Assembly (NCBI GenBank): GCA_013397795.1
Contig: VZTJ01000300.1
Span: 175,836 to 239,835, forward strand
From: Orthonyx spaldingii
Taxonomy: Eukaryota > Chordata > Aves > Passeriformes > Orthonychidae
DNA length: 64,000 nt
Reading direction: 5' to 3'
Shown here: positions 12,481-24,800 of the stretch, piece after piece
Numbering within the stretch: the stretch's first letter is position 1
How the letters are laid out: each line of letters begins with the position of its first letter
Made by a program: the position numbers and the translations under genes
Notes under the pieces: generated by a model
Seen by the model: the letters and a program-made list of their open reading frames with translations, nothing else
The model's database searches: none
What the model was told of the DNA's origin: nothing

Positions 12481-14240
12481 GCAGGTAAATACTGGAATTG
12501 GGAAGCAGTGAAATCAGCTTGTGATATATATTCAGATTGTTGGCCTTGTTTGCCAGGATCCCAAAGTAAGGGAACCTTACTTTGTCTGCAGGCTGAATTG
12601 AATTCTGGACCAGATTTCTATGCTTTGTGCCATTGGACTGAAATGACACTTTTTACTTCATTTTTTTAAACTTGATAACTTTAAATTCCAACTTTCAAAG
12701 CGAATTCACTTAAAATACTAAAGTCAATATTTCAAGCACAAAATCTGCCATGATGGCCTTTCTTTAAGGCTTAAAGGAAGTGAACTTGTGAATATTACAA
12801 GTGTCCAGTCTGCAGCGGTGAAGAGTCCTTTATTCAGAGCTGTTTGAGCTGGGTTCTCAATCTTGAGAATATCCCTGATGTTCCTCAGGCTTCCAGATTT
12901 CAAATAACAATCATTAAATGCTACTCTTCTTTAATACTTTCTTATAGTCCAGTGCACCCAGTTGGAAGTCAGGAGTGAGAATTGTGGAAGAGCCATATAT
13001 CTCCACAATTTTATTTTTGTGTTGTTTTGACAGAAACTTCTCTCAGTACTGGTTCAGGTATAAAGCTCATTTTTTCCATCTCACTTAGAAGCAGACAAAT
13101 GTTTCTCAAGCCTGTCTTCCTGTGGCACAGTCCTGACTGTGGAGGCGTAAGGGCTGTGTTTCTGTTGTGAGGGTGAATCAGGAAGCGATTAGATGGGAGC
13201 ACTCCTGGCTTAGTCTAACCCCCTATTACTCTTGGCTAAAGTACCTGGAGCAACATGGAAAGCAATCAGCTGCTACTGCCAGGGGAAAATAGGATATTTT
13301 GTTCTGCTCCAAAGCACTGGAATTGTACTGAACATTCTCTGTTTAACTGCTGGATGGCAAGTTGATCTCAGTAACTTTGAAAATGTACTTTTTTCCTTGA
13401 TAAAATGTGAAACAGTCCAACTGACTAAACTGCTGCACAGCTGCCCTGCTGTGAAAGAGGGGGTATTTCAGAGTGCACATTGGTCCCAGCATTGTTCTAC
13501 AGCAGTTCCGGTTGCTGCAAATAAAAGGTGCTCAGTAAATGCTGAAATTGAAAATTTTTTTACTACTTAAGTTAACAACTTGATATCAAGTTACATACCT
13601 CAACAGATTCTACAACAATCTTGGTGAATTTTCCAGCATATAAAAAGTCATACCGCTCTTTGCTCACCAATTAAATTTCACTGTGTGCATGTATGAGTTT
13701 GTGGAAGAAACAGGGAAGGTTTTTGGACAATTCTGATGTTCTTTCAATTAACATTTAGGTCAGCATTTGTCCATATTTTTTAATTTGACACAGAATAGGC
13801 ATATATATGACATACATTTAATACACTGGTTATAGTGCAAAAGCACAGAAAATTTGATTCCAGTTTACTCTTCTAGCAAACCTGTGCAGGGTTTTGTGTT
13901 TCCAGAAAAAAGCCTAAAACTGCATTCAGAAGTAAAAAGGGCTCCATAAATTTAAAAAACTTATTGCCTCTCTCTGTGTGTTCTGTTTGCTTCTGTCTTT
14001 TGTAGGCTTTTTTTCCGGTGATCCACCCTCTTTGAGGATTTTAACTTATTTTTTATGTATAACTTTTTTTCCTCTGTCTCCCCGGTGTGTCTCAAGAAAG
14101 GTTTTAGCATTACTACTCTTTCCATTTTGTATACACGATGCTTTTGGCAATGACACTTGAGCTGAGATTTTCTTAGACTTGCATACAAAGACAGGTTACA
14201 GAGAAAACCAACGCTATGTTGGGAGATTGTGCCACAGCTG

Positions 14241-14595
14241 GAATCATAGAATGGCTTGAGTTGGAAGAGACCTTAAACATCATCTAATTCCAACCCCCTG
14301 AACCCCCTGATTTATGTTCCACTAGATCAGGTTGCTCAGAGCCCCATCCAACCTGGATTTGAACACTGCCAGGGATGAGGCATCCACAGCTTCTCCAGCA
14401 ACCTCTTTCAGTGCCTCACCACCCTCACAGTAAAGAATTCCTTTCTTAATATCTAATCTAAACCGCTCTTTCAGTTTGAAGCCGTTCCCCTTGTCCTGTC
14501 ATGCTCTTGTAAATAGTCTCTCTCCATCTTTCTTGTGGGTTCCCTCTAGGTACTGGAAATCCACAATTAGGTCACATAGCTTTGAGTGTCGTACC
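14241..14595 (-). mobile_element. CR1 LINE 3' fragment, minus orientation
   Basis: Begins GAATCATAGAATGGCTTGAG, then TTGGAAGAGACCTTAAACAT and CATCTAATTCCAACCCCCTG. It continues through CATCCAACCTGGATTTGAAC, TCCACAGCTTCTCCAGCAAC and CCGTTCCCCTTGTCCTGTC to AGGTACTGGAAATCC. This is the reverse complement of the canonical CR1 3' region, so the element's 3' end is at the low coordinate. It is 5'-truncated, as most CR1 copies are. Confidence 0.92.
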
Positions 14596-17500
14596 ACTTT
14601 TTCTTCCCCTCTTCAGCATTTCATTTGGATCCCCCTCAATGTGTGCTCGCACATGGATGTGTACTCTTGTTGTAAAATGCTGCTTAAATGGAGGCCCTGT
14701 ATGAAGACCAGGCAAAGCCACCCTTTGCACTTTTCATGTGCCTCTACTTGTTTCATACCCTGAAGAAATGCCTTTGGCAAATATGATCACCTCAGCACTA
14801 AATGAATCAGGAAAGAGGAAATGGATATTCTGGAATGTGCATAATAATTCACAAATGTGATACAGGAACTGTACCTGCTTCCTGCAGGTATATTAACCTT
14901 AGTTTTATTTGAAACTATAAAGAGCCTCCAATCACTCTTGCACCCAGAGTAAAAGAGTGCTGCTTCTCAATTTAGGGTTCTTAAGTAATCTAAAACTAGA
15001 AGTGAGTTGAGTTTTAAAACTCAAAGAGCATCAGTGGTGAAAACAGCCCATTATCATCAGAGCTCTATATACATCCCTGCAGCTTGTTAGGACACAGTTT
15101 TCTACTTCAGTCAGATAAATGTGGTACAGATTAGCTTATTTACTACAGTTATATAAGAGAAGACATGATAGGATTTCAGGCATTGTTTTATGTCAGAAAT
15201 AGTAAAACGTTTTGCTCATAGGCAGCAAAATGCTGTTGATATTTGCCTTAACACTATTCTCCAAGCTTTTTTCTCTGGTTGTTTAGGAGCTGAAAGCTCA
15301 GAAGGTTGTCACTGTTAGGCACCTGTGCAAGGGGTAACCAAGTGGTTCACTGAGCCACATGAAAAAAGCGATGAAAGGATATCCTAACCAGTGCTAGAAT
15401 GAAACACAGATTATTCAGCACGACCTAGAGCATTCATTTGAGAAACTCTTTTTCAGTTTTCAGGAAATATGAAGGTAGAAAGTTGAATGAATCTTGTGTG
15501 CATGTGCAAGGTGACTATTTCTAGCCAGCTTAAATTAAATAAAGGGAAATAAGATTTGTAGGACTACTTATCAAGATTTTGAATTTGTTTTTCCCAAAGC
15601 TGAAGTTGCAGAAAAAAGTAACTGGAGTTCTGAGTGCAGTTGGCTGAGAAATGGTTCTTCTGTTTGAATATTTGAGATTGCAACTGTATTGGTTTTACCT
15701 CTGCATAAAGATGTTTCTTGTCTGTGCCACTTAATTATTTGAAAGCAGCAGAGGAAGATCTTCCACTGAGAGCTTCTATTTCATAAGAACATCCATCAAA
15801 ATGGGGGCTTGACCCCAAGTTCATTATAAATTACCTAATATTTTTCTGGATAAATGTGTATATATGTATTGATAGGCAAATGGTTCCAGAAGAATTTATT
15901 GCATGAGACAAATGTTAGAACAGCAAATATCTAGCAAACGAAATATGAAGTTAAAATATGTTAAAAACACAACTTAGTGATCTGAATGGGGAGATATATG
16001 GCCAGATATTTACCCACAGGCATCCACATATGCATATATGTGAACCCATAATTGTACCTGCAAATTAAGTCTGATACATAAAAACTGATCTGATTTAAAA
16101 AAAAAAGAAAAAGGGGGAATGGGATAGAGAAAGAGAGAAACAATAAAATTGCTCAGAAAATAGCCAGGCACTTCTAGATCTGATGTATTAAACAGCATTC
16201 TGATATTTGGGTTGTAGTCTTTTCCATCTGGTAGTTACTTTTTTTATGTGATGTATCATGATATTTGATTTCAACTGTGTGTGTATGGACACAAATAAGA
16301 TAATGACTTAATTGGCATGTGCCCTGTCATGGTTTCACTCCTGCTATCAACAGCCATCATTCCAGGTACCTTTGAAGTACAGGAAAATCTATTTCTGGTA
16401 TGGTTACGGTTGGTGCAAAATCCAACCATATATTTACTAGATCAGAGGTGCTGTGAGACAAAGGTGATATTTCATGAATAGAGAAAGAGGATAGTCTCAT
16501 CCCTCTCCAGTCTCAGTGGAACCAATGACACATATATCAATATTGCTCTTCAAAACCTCAGTATGAGACTTTGACCTGAATAGTGTGATCTGGAATATTT
16601 CAAGTCCTCAAAACTTCCAAGTTCAGGTCAGATGTCCGTGGGGTTGTAGTGGTATAAAAAAGGTGGGAAGGGAAAAAACATAAGCACACAACTTTGGGTG
16701 TCAGTACACATCTGACAAAATGCAGACAGAAGGTATTTAATTCTGTTTTTACTGATCCAGTTGTTGGAGTAAGTTTGCAGTATGTAACATTGATTCTCCT
16801 CCACTCCCACCTTCTCAAATAGAGAATTGAATGTAGTTTTAAAGTGTGAAATTGTGGTGAACTGCTGTTGTTTTGCTTGTGCCTTCTTTCACACTGTTTT
16901 TAACGCCTGTTTTTTAAATCAACCTTAAATAAGTTCATTGGCATTTCTTTTCTGCTCTCCACTGGAAATGGGCTGTCTTTGCCTTCAGCACACAGCAGCA
17001 GTGAGAGGCAAGAAATCAGAATCTTGTTTGGTTTGGGGAACAGAGGTACCTATGAGTGCCTTTTGAAAAGAGTGTCTATTCAAATTATTAATTTCTGCCG
17101 AATACTGAAGAGGAGTAATGAATCTTTCCCCAGGTAGGAATTGCATAATTGGATCTTGTCTTCTGAATTCAGGAGGAAAGTTCAACTTTTCTTTAGTTGG
17201 AACTGTCCTGTCTAAGAATAAATTTAGTAAAATAAAAATTTGGAAAAGAGGGACACTAGAGAGAGAAATTACATTTCTGTCTGAGTTAGAGATGGCCCAA
17301 AATACACAGTGTTAAGCCTGTAAGATGTTTTAAATTTAGTATTTGGGTTTCAGGACATTATTTGTGACATATTGTCCTTCCAGGAACAGGTGTCAGGTGA
17401 GAAGTGGAATCCAAATTACACATCTTTGTGCTTGTAATCAATGTGCCAAGTTAGTGTCGAGATTCCTGCCTGAATTTTTGTGTTAGTGGCAGCTACAGAA

Positions 17501-18324
17501 AACTACATCTTACTTGAGAACTGATATACTTTGGAAAGCTGTTGAGCAGGTGTTTTGAAAATTTTATGAAGTGAAGAAAAGCCTTTAATAAAGCTAAATT
17601 GATTTATCCTCACAGTCTGGATAACAGTAGAACATAGTACTCACATAGAAAACTGGATCTACTTTATTTGCTTCTCTATACAGTGAAGTCAGTTATCTTA
17701 TTTTCTGTTTACATGATGGCAGCAGAAGAGGATTTTTAATCAGACAAATACAGGGCATTTTTCCTTCCTATGAAGACCTTACTTTCATAATACAGGCTGA
17801 AAAAGGGAAATTAAAAGGGAATATTCAGTGAATAAATAACTTTATTTTGTGTGTGTTTCACATATGTATTTTCCATTTGTGAGGAAATTCAGTTATCTCA
17901 CACTAATTTCTATGAAATAAATTCCTTTAGCTAAAGCTGATGACATAACAGACTTAATATGATGCAATATTTCCTTCCTTCCATTTCTGATATATTTTCA
18001 AATCTGATTTTCTTGATGTGCTGTGAGGTACCACAAAGGGCTATAAGAGGACAAAAACCTACTTCCACTCATCCTTTAATTGCTTTTTTTAATGCAAAAT
18101 ACTGTACTCCCATAAAACATCCATTTATGTATATTTGGTGCCAGCGGCTAATTCATTGAACCTGAGATGTATTATTGTAAAACAATGGCGTTCACTACAC
18201 TCTTACGCTCTGTTAGCTGTTTTCCAGGTTCTTTGATGGCCACTAAGAGTTTATTATTGCTAAATAAATAATTAAGAAGGGATAATTGGCTTATTTTCGT
18301 GCAATGATACCAGAATGATGTGCC

Positions 18325-18342
18325 TTTTTTTTTTTTTTTTTT
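18325..18342. repeat. Poly(T) tract, 18 bases
   Basis: An uninterrupted T run in the intron. No element body is recognised beside it. Confidence 0.95.
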
Positions 18343-20774
18343 GGGAAAACGTCATTGTTCTGTTTTTAATGCACTGCAGAATGTGGAACCTGCATGCCCT
18401 TATGAATCATGGATAACTCATTTATGCCAGAGATTCACTGACAGTGACCCAAACTCTGCTCTTGCTAAATGAAGGGGAATAAATAGATATTCTGTTTCAT
18501 TCTACTCACTAAGAAGGCGGAAAAAGAAGCAATCCTTATTCCGTCTTTTCTTCTTGTCATCATTTGTAATATTTTCTCAGTCTGTGTAAAAGCCACTCAA
18601 TTCTATCCTCAGGGGTTTGTACTTCTTTTCACTTGCTCCCTTGTGAAGGTGGAGATTGACACCTGTGCAATGGGGTTCTTGTCAGCCAGATTTGCTTCCT
18701 CCCTTGCTCCTCTTTTACACCTGATGAGTTGCTGTGAGCAGCACTAAGGTGAAAAGTCCTCACTAATGAATTATTTCCCAGGAACGAGAAATATGTGGGA
18801 TTCCTAACCCAGTTATCTTTACTTTTGCCAGGAAACCAGGCTGTGTTTGTTTCTTCACCTCATTCAGTCTTGTAAAGGACCCTCCTGAACTCGTCTGTTT
18901 CAGGTCTTGGAATCCAATTGCTTTGGATTTTATATTTTAATGAGAGTGTTCTGATTCAGGCATTCTTCACACTCCAGCTGTTGTCCATCATTCAAAAGCA
19001 GGTCTATGGTAGTAAAAATAAGCATTCATTTCCTTTTTCCTTTTCCTATTTGGTCCTCTGAACTCTCTCAGGATTGCTTGGAAAAACTTAGATTTTTTTT
19101 TTCCTTTCTTCATTATTGTGTTTCAGTAGCATCTGGAAGCTCCAATCAGGATGAGAACACTGTGTGCAATGCTCAGCGCAAAACCAAGGAAGTGTCATGT
19201 CTTAGGCTAAGCAGAGGAGAGAAGAGAGTTTAGCAGGAGAGAAGGATGGCAGGAGGTAATAAAACTTCTCAGAATATTAGTAGGAAAGAAAAGAGTGGAG
19301 TCCAGCTTTTGAAATTTCTGCTTGAATGTATCCACAAGATTGATCTTCTGCTCTGAGTAACATTATTGTGGCTGGAGAGCCACACAAGTTTTAAAAAATT
19401 CAGCAAATAAAAGTCTGGCTGTGTACAGCCTGCCATCACATCTGTGTAGATAAGTAGGGCAAAAAGAGAAAAATATTACATTCCTTTTTCTGATAAGAAA
19501 TAGAGCGCAAAGCTTACAGCCTTAATCCTGATTTATTCAAAAAACATTGTGGAAAGGGCACATCAGGGTAGTGAACCAGCATGGTCAGTCCTGACCTCTG
19601 GAAAGAAGGGATTTGTCTGGGTGCCTCAGTCTGTTGGGTGGTGGTTCTTGCACCATTCTGGCCATCTTGGGACAGCCCTCATTGCTTATGCACATTCCCC
19701 ATCACATGTGCTGTATTTGTTCTTGAAAAATAAATTCTGTGAATGAATGGAATGAAACCCATTATGGAATGGAAAGAAATCAAACTTGGAAACAATCCTA
19801 TCGCGTTCTCGTTTGTTTGAACAGATGTACAACCGACACCATGCCTGGGCACTGTTTCCTTGTATCCTGCAGTGCACCCTCCAAACCCTGGAATTTCAAA
19901 GCATTCACTATGCATTCAAATGTCCATTAATGCATTCTAGAATTGAAAGCCTTTCTTAACTGCAAAGGGTAGGAAAATCTATTGACACCAGTGAAGAAAG
20001 TATTTCCCTCAATTCCTTCCTGTAACTGCATGGTTTGAGGTTTAATGTTCAGTTTAGGAATGGTTTGTCATCATTGCTGAAGTCCAGTCATCAGCTTTAA
20101 ACATATTTAAGCTTTTTTATTATCTATTCTTATCTTTCTTGCCAGCATTGGATGACAGTATAAGACTTCATTCTACACAAACAAGTCTCTCTGCATTATT
20201 GCTGGAGGAAACAGTGCTAATTTTTTTTCTCTGCTTTCCAGTCAAAATATCTATAGCCTCTTTCTGAACCATCTTTGTCTAAGTTTCTGTCCATTTAGCA
20301 TAGTAAAGTTGTGTTGCACATCCATAGTATTATTTTGCAAACATGGTCTCTATTTCTATGGTGTTTGTAGTTTGGCCTGTAACAGTAATGCAGAATGCAA
20401 GGAAAATGCCAGAGTCAAAAGATGAAATGAAGTTTTTTGGTTGCAAGCAAACAATTCTGATAAGTTCATTTCTTTGCTTTAATCTGTCTTATTTCATTAA
20501 AGGAAGTCTAGGATGTATAACAATTGATACAAAAAAGAGGAAATTCTTAATACATTAAAACACAAAGTTTTTGTTGGTGGAACAATGTAATTCAAAGGTA
20601 ATGGAACCAGTCTCCTTTAAACAAAGATTTACTACAGTTCTGTCCATGTGGATGTGAATGCCACTACTTTGCACAAAGGGTCTTGTCAGGGAAGGTCACT
20701 CCTTTCCATGCTTTCCCCAGGAACACTGTGTCAGTCTCTTCCCAATTGCGCTGACAAGTGACTTCCTGCAAATG

Positions 20775-21088
20775 CTATTTCCAGAGATTCAACAGCGTGA
20801 TGGCAGCCAAGCAAAGGACTTTGCACATGTACTGTTGGATCTTTCTCTCCAGTGCCAATGCAGGCCTTGTCAGAGCCTCCTGTCTGGCTTCCAGGTCTGC
20901 AATTTCCTTCTTCAAGCGTAAATGTAGCAGCCGAAGGCTTCCCTCCTACTGCTTCAACCTCTGGAGAATTTCTTCCCTTCTTCCCTTCTCACGAACAATT
21001 CCATTCTCTTCAGAGGAGAAGAGCAGTTGGTTGACGTCAACAGCACAACGATCACCCAGAAGATTCCCATAGCCATGGCAGGTCCTTC
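20775..21088 (-). pseudogene. Relic of an unrecognised hydrophobic-leader/coiled-coil gene
   Basis: On the minus strand a good acceptor (pyrimidine tract ending TTTCAAG, AG at 21090-21089) is followed by an ATG at 21076 opening a leader-like MAMGIFWVIVVLLTST. That frame stops soon after. A second frame overlapping its end carries VNQLLFSSEENGIVREKG, REEILQRLKQ, a TAG at 20948-20946, then EGSLRLLHLRLKKEIADLEA. It continues RQEALTRPALALERKIQQYM and a hydrophobic CKVLCLAAITLLNLWK before a stop at 20775-20777. The heptad-like Leu/Glu/Arg pattern on both sides of the TAG suggests a once-coding coiled coil with a C-terminal membrane-like segment, now broken by a frameshift and a nonsense codon. Local GC content is higher than in the flanks. 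I do not recognise the family. It could be an exon of an antisense gene, a diverged retrocopy, or chance. Confidence 0.35.
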
Positions 21089-21860
21089 CTTGAAAGAGAA
21101 AGAAAAGTGGAATGACCTGAGATTCAGATCCACAAGAAGAAAAAGAAACTTCACACTCGAATAAAAGCTTTTGCATCCTTTCTAGCCCTGAAAAAAAGCT
21201 CGAGGCCAGAGGTGGTCCTCAGGGCATGCCTGTTGCTGCAAGTTCCAAACTCAGCTGCCCAAATTGTCTCCACCAGCACATGGTGAGGGGGAAGGTGTGG
21301 AAGGTGTGAGACACAGAGACGCAAAACAAAAATGGCCACGTTTGAGGAGACAGAAGTCCAGAATTTTAGATGAAAGAGGAAACAAAGACCCCCAAGCAGG
21401 AGCAGGAGAAGAGGGGCCTGACGAGTTGGTGGCAGGCAGATGAGGGAGACATTCCCCAGCTGCTCTTTCTGGCCACAGGGTGGCTCAGAGCAGGTCGGGT
21501 TCAGCAGGACCTGCTGGCAGGCAAGGAACGATGAAGTGCTGTGAAGGAACTGCTGCTACGAAACTCACACACTCTCACTTATTCACCCGAGTTTTAAATC
21601 TTAAAAGAGAGAGTTTGTCAGTTTGTCAGGCTCTCCCCCTACTACTAAATGCGTAGAGATGTTGGAGAGACCTTGACTGAACCTGAGGGGCTGGTGGAAG
21701 GCCACTTACCAGCAGGTGCCTCTCAGCAGTGGGTGTGACTGTGCTGCAGCACCTCCCTCTGACACCAACCTTCTGTTGTTGCCTTGGAGACAGTCCTAGA
21801 ATCCTTGAGTGCCAGGGTCATGCAATCCTAGAGCCATGGAATCCTAGAATACTAGGAAAC
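21089..21860. other. GC-elevated segment flanking the coiled-coil relic
   Basis: This stretch is richer in GC than the surrounding intron and contains short repeats, such as GTTTGTCA twice in tandem near 21612 and several CCTAGAAT-like units near 21795-21855. No exon or known repeat was identified. It may be the 5' part of the same inserted or ancestral minus-strand unit. Confidence 0.3.
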
Positions 21861-24800
21861 CACAGATTGTGGTGTTGATTTTTTACTTTGAAAAGATACT
21901 GAACCATCAGGTTCCTGAGAGCATTCTCTATTAATTGTGTTGGTATTTTCAGTGAATTGCTTGTTTCTTCTCAATTCCAATGTGGGATTATGTTGTTCTT
22001 AAAATTCTTTATCCTTGATTCTTTCCCTTGGGGAAATTTACTAGAAGCAGCATCAAAAGAATCATGAGTGCCACTCACCTAAGCCTCATACACAGCCCGC
22101 TGAAGCCAGAGGTGGAATTTACTTTCAATTTAATGGAGTGTTGGAATTTAATTTCTTCATCCCATTTTAAATTGGTGGTTCACATTTACTGCTTATGTTA
22201 TAATCCTCAGGTATCCATGATTATCACGCAGAAGCCTATGACACATTGCAGTTCAGCTGTTTCATAGAAATATGATTTATAGCAAGATGACTCAGAAGTC
22301 CCATTTTCAGTTGAAAAATACTGGACTATTTTGCGAAAATATTTTTCCTCAAGTATTTTATGATAAAGCACGCTGTCATCATGAGCAAAGCATGATGGAA
22401 AAAGTGATAGTATAGCCTGAGTCTTTGTTTTTAGATGTGGCTTGAAATGCTGATACAGTGTGAGTTTGGCTTTTTGTGTTGGTAGTAATTATTGAACTCA
22501 CTTTATGTTTGAACCTTGAGTTAGACTGGCTTTCTTAGGTTCAACACCTGCACAAATGAGAATGAGAAAAGCAGCCAGGAACATCTAGGTTTGACTCTGT
22601 CAACTGAATGGAAAGAGAAAGAAACTTATCTGAGATAGAAGCAAAACACAACTTAATAAACAAAAGGAAGGAAAATTACTCTATTTAGGCTGCTAAACTT
22701 ACTAAATAAATTCTGTAGTGACTCTAACTGTAAAATAGCAAAATATAATGTTTGTATATAAGCAGTAAGAAAGGATGAAATAAGATTTAATTGGAAAGGA
22801 ACAAGAAGACTTTCTAGTAAGGAGTAGCTAAAGGTTTGGAATAAAGCAGGAAGTGGGATGCCAATACATGAACCTGCCAAAGATGTATAGTAATGAATAA
22901 TGTATCATTGTCTAGGACAAACAAAATTACTTTATCATTGTCCCTCTGAACAAAGCACATTCAGTGATTATATACATGGTATTTACTATTAAATACATAA
23001 AACTAGTGATTAGACAAAGGGGTACTGACAAAGGGTAATTTTGAAAGTAGAGAATTAGAAGTGGACTTTATTGACATATTGAAGAAAATGGGTGAGTAAT
23101 TGAAATCTCAAGGTTATGCCTTTGGGAGTTGGGAACTAGAAAGTTTGCAGCAACCTCTAGTTTATTCTATGGGAAAAAAAAAATAGGAGAAGGACCCGTG
23201 CAACCTGGTTGATTGAGATGACTGTGACTGCCTTTACCAGTAAGATGTGGTGATGAAAGCAGAAAACTCAGTCCTACACTGTATGAAATGAGATTTCTGG
23301 TGGAGATAAGGATGTACTAATGTCACTGAAAATTACTGTTAGACTTTGTTTTCTATCAAGCATGATATCAAGTATTTCAGTAAAAAAAATAATTTCACAG
23401 GAACTGCAAGTCCATTCAAAGCAGGGGTCTGCTTTGAAAGAGACAGTTTCATAAAAGGAATCTGAAGAATTTTGCTTGTCAAGCCTTGCAAATTAGAAGC
23501 TGAGAACATGTGTTTGCTTTCTAGAAATGCATTCAAAGATAAAATCTTATTTAAATGGAAAGATTAAACCAAATGGGAATGAACTGGCTTTTAAGAAACT
23601 TAGATTAAAAATAAGAAACTTCCAACCAAACTTCCACTGTGGTTCTAGAATAGCCATTTAATAGAACATATTTGAGCCCTCCAAATTATTTTTAGAGTGA
23701 TTTTTAAGCCACTTATGAACAAATTATCTGATCTGATTGCTTCTAGTATCAGAAGTATAGGTTTGATGGCATAAGATTTCCTTTTCTGTCTTCTGACTTC
23801 TACAGAAGTATATAAACCTGTGCTCAAATATTGAATCTGTTTGATTGGAAACTGCCTTCTTATTGGAATGAGACCACCTAAGGTATTTTTGCCAACTCAT
23901 CCCAGTATTTGTGACACTGTGTTGCTACTTTTCATCTTTTCAATTTGTCTGTTGAAGGGTTAATATTCTGATGGGAATCTTAGAAAAGCCAACATCAGGC
24001 TGTCCTTTACTCACCCACTTTTTTGACAGTTTTAGCTGAAGCTGCTGTGTAATAGATGTGAACAAGGGTCTGCAAATTTCTCTAGTCTCCTGAGTGATAC
24101 TGATCTCATAGCTCCCTGTAAAATGCTTGTTGCTCTCTTCATTAAGTAATCCAGGCTTTACTTAATCAGGAGGGTTAGGACCTTAAATGAGGAAATAGTA
24201 GAAGGTGAAAGGCTAATGCTGGTGCTCATAATGCATGTCATAACTCCTTTGAATAAGGCACAGAGAGCTGTACTGTTTGTTATTAAACTACAAATTAAGG
24301 CAGATTTGGAGGAAGAAAAAAACAATATTCAATGAGGCACTGGTGCTATTTTCATGGACTCTCATGTTAGTCTCCAAATTAGTCATTGCTTGTGATGGTG
24401 TCTGAGCACTTTCACTGTCTATGGCCCCAAATTATGTCCAGTGTTGTTTTTGTTCTTCTCACTTTCATTTCTGGTTCTCCCTCCCTGTCAGGTGTTTACA
24501 AGGACTTCTCTCTCTTGCAGCATATTGTTCTTATAAGGCCGTGAGGAACACTGTCCCCTTCACTTACAAGTGTAGCCTGAGCATCAGGAAGCAGTGAACC
24601 AGGATGAGCTCCCTCGAGCACGTTCTCTCCTGTTGCTGGCCTTGTTGACTTTTCTCCCTCACAATATAGGAAACATGCTCAGTTATCTATGGGAGTAAGA
24701 ACTATGTGTGTACTCAATAATCTGAAGTTTAATGTATGCTGATGGCAACATCCCTTCAAGATTATCAGAATGCTTGAGACACCATGTCAGATTTTAAACT

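Noticed and set aside
16402..16432. GGTTGGTGCAAAATCCAACC-like palindrome resembling a mariner terminal repeat
   Set aside because: Only about a dozen bases match, and no second terminal repeat or transposase remnant is nearby.
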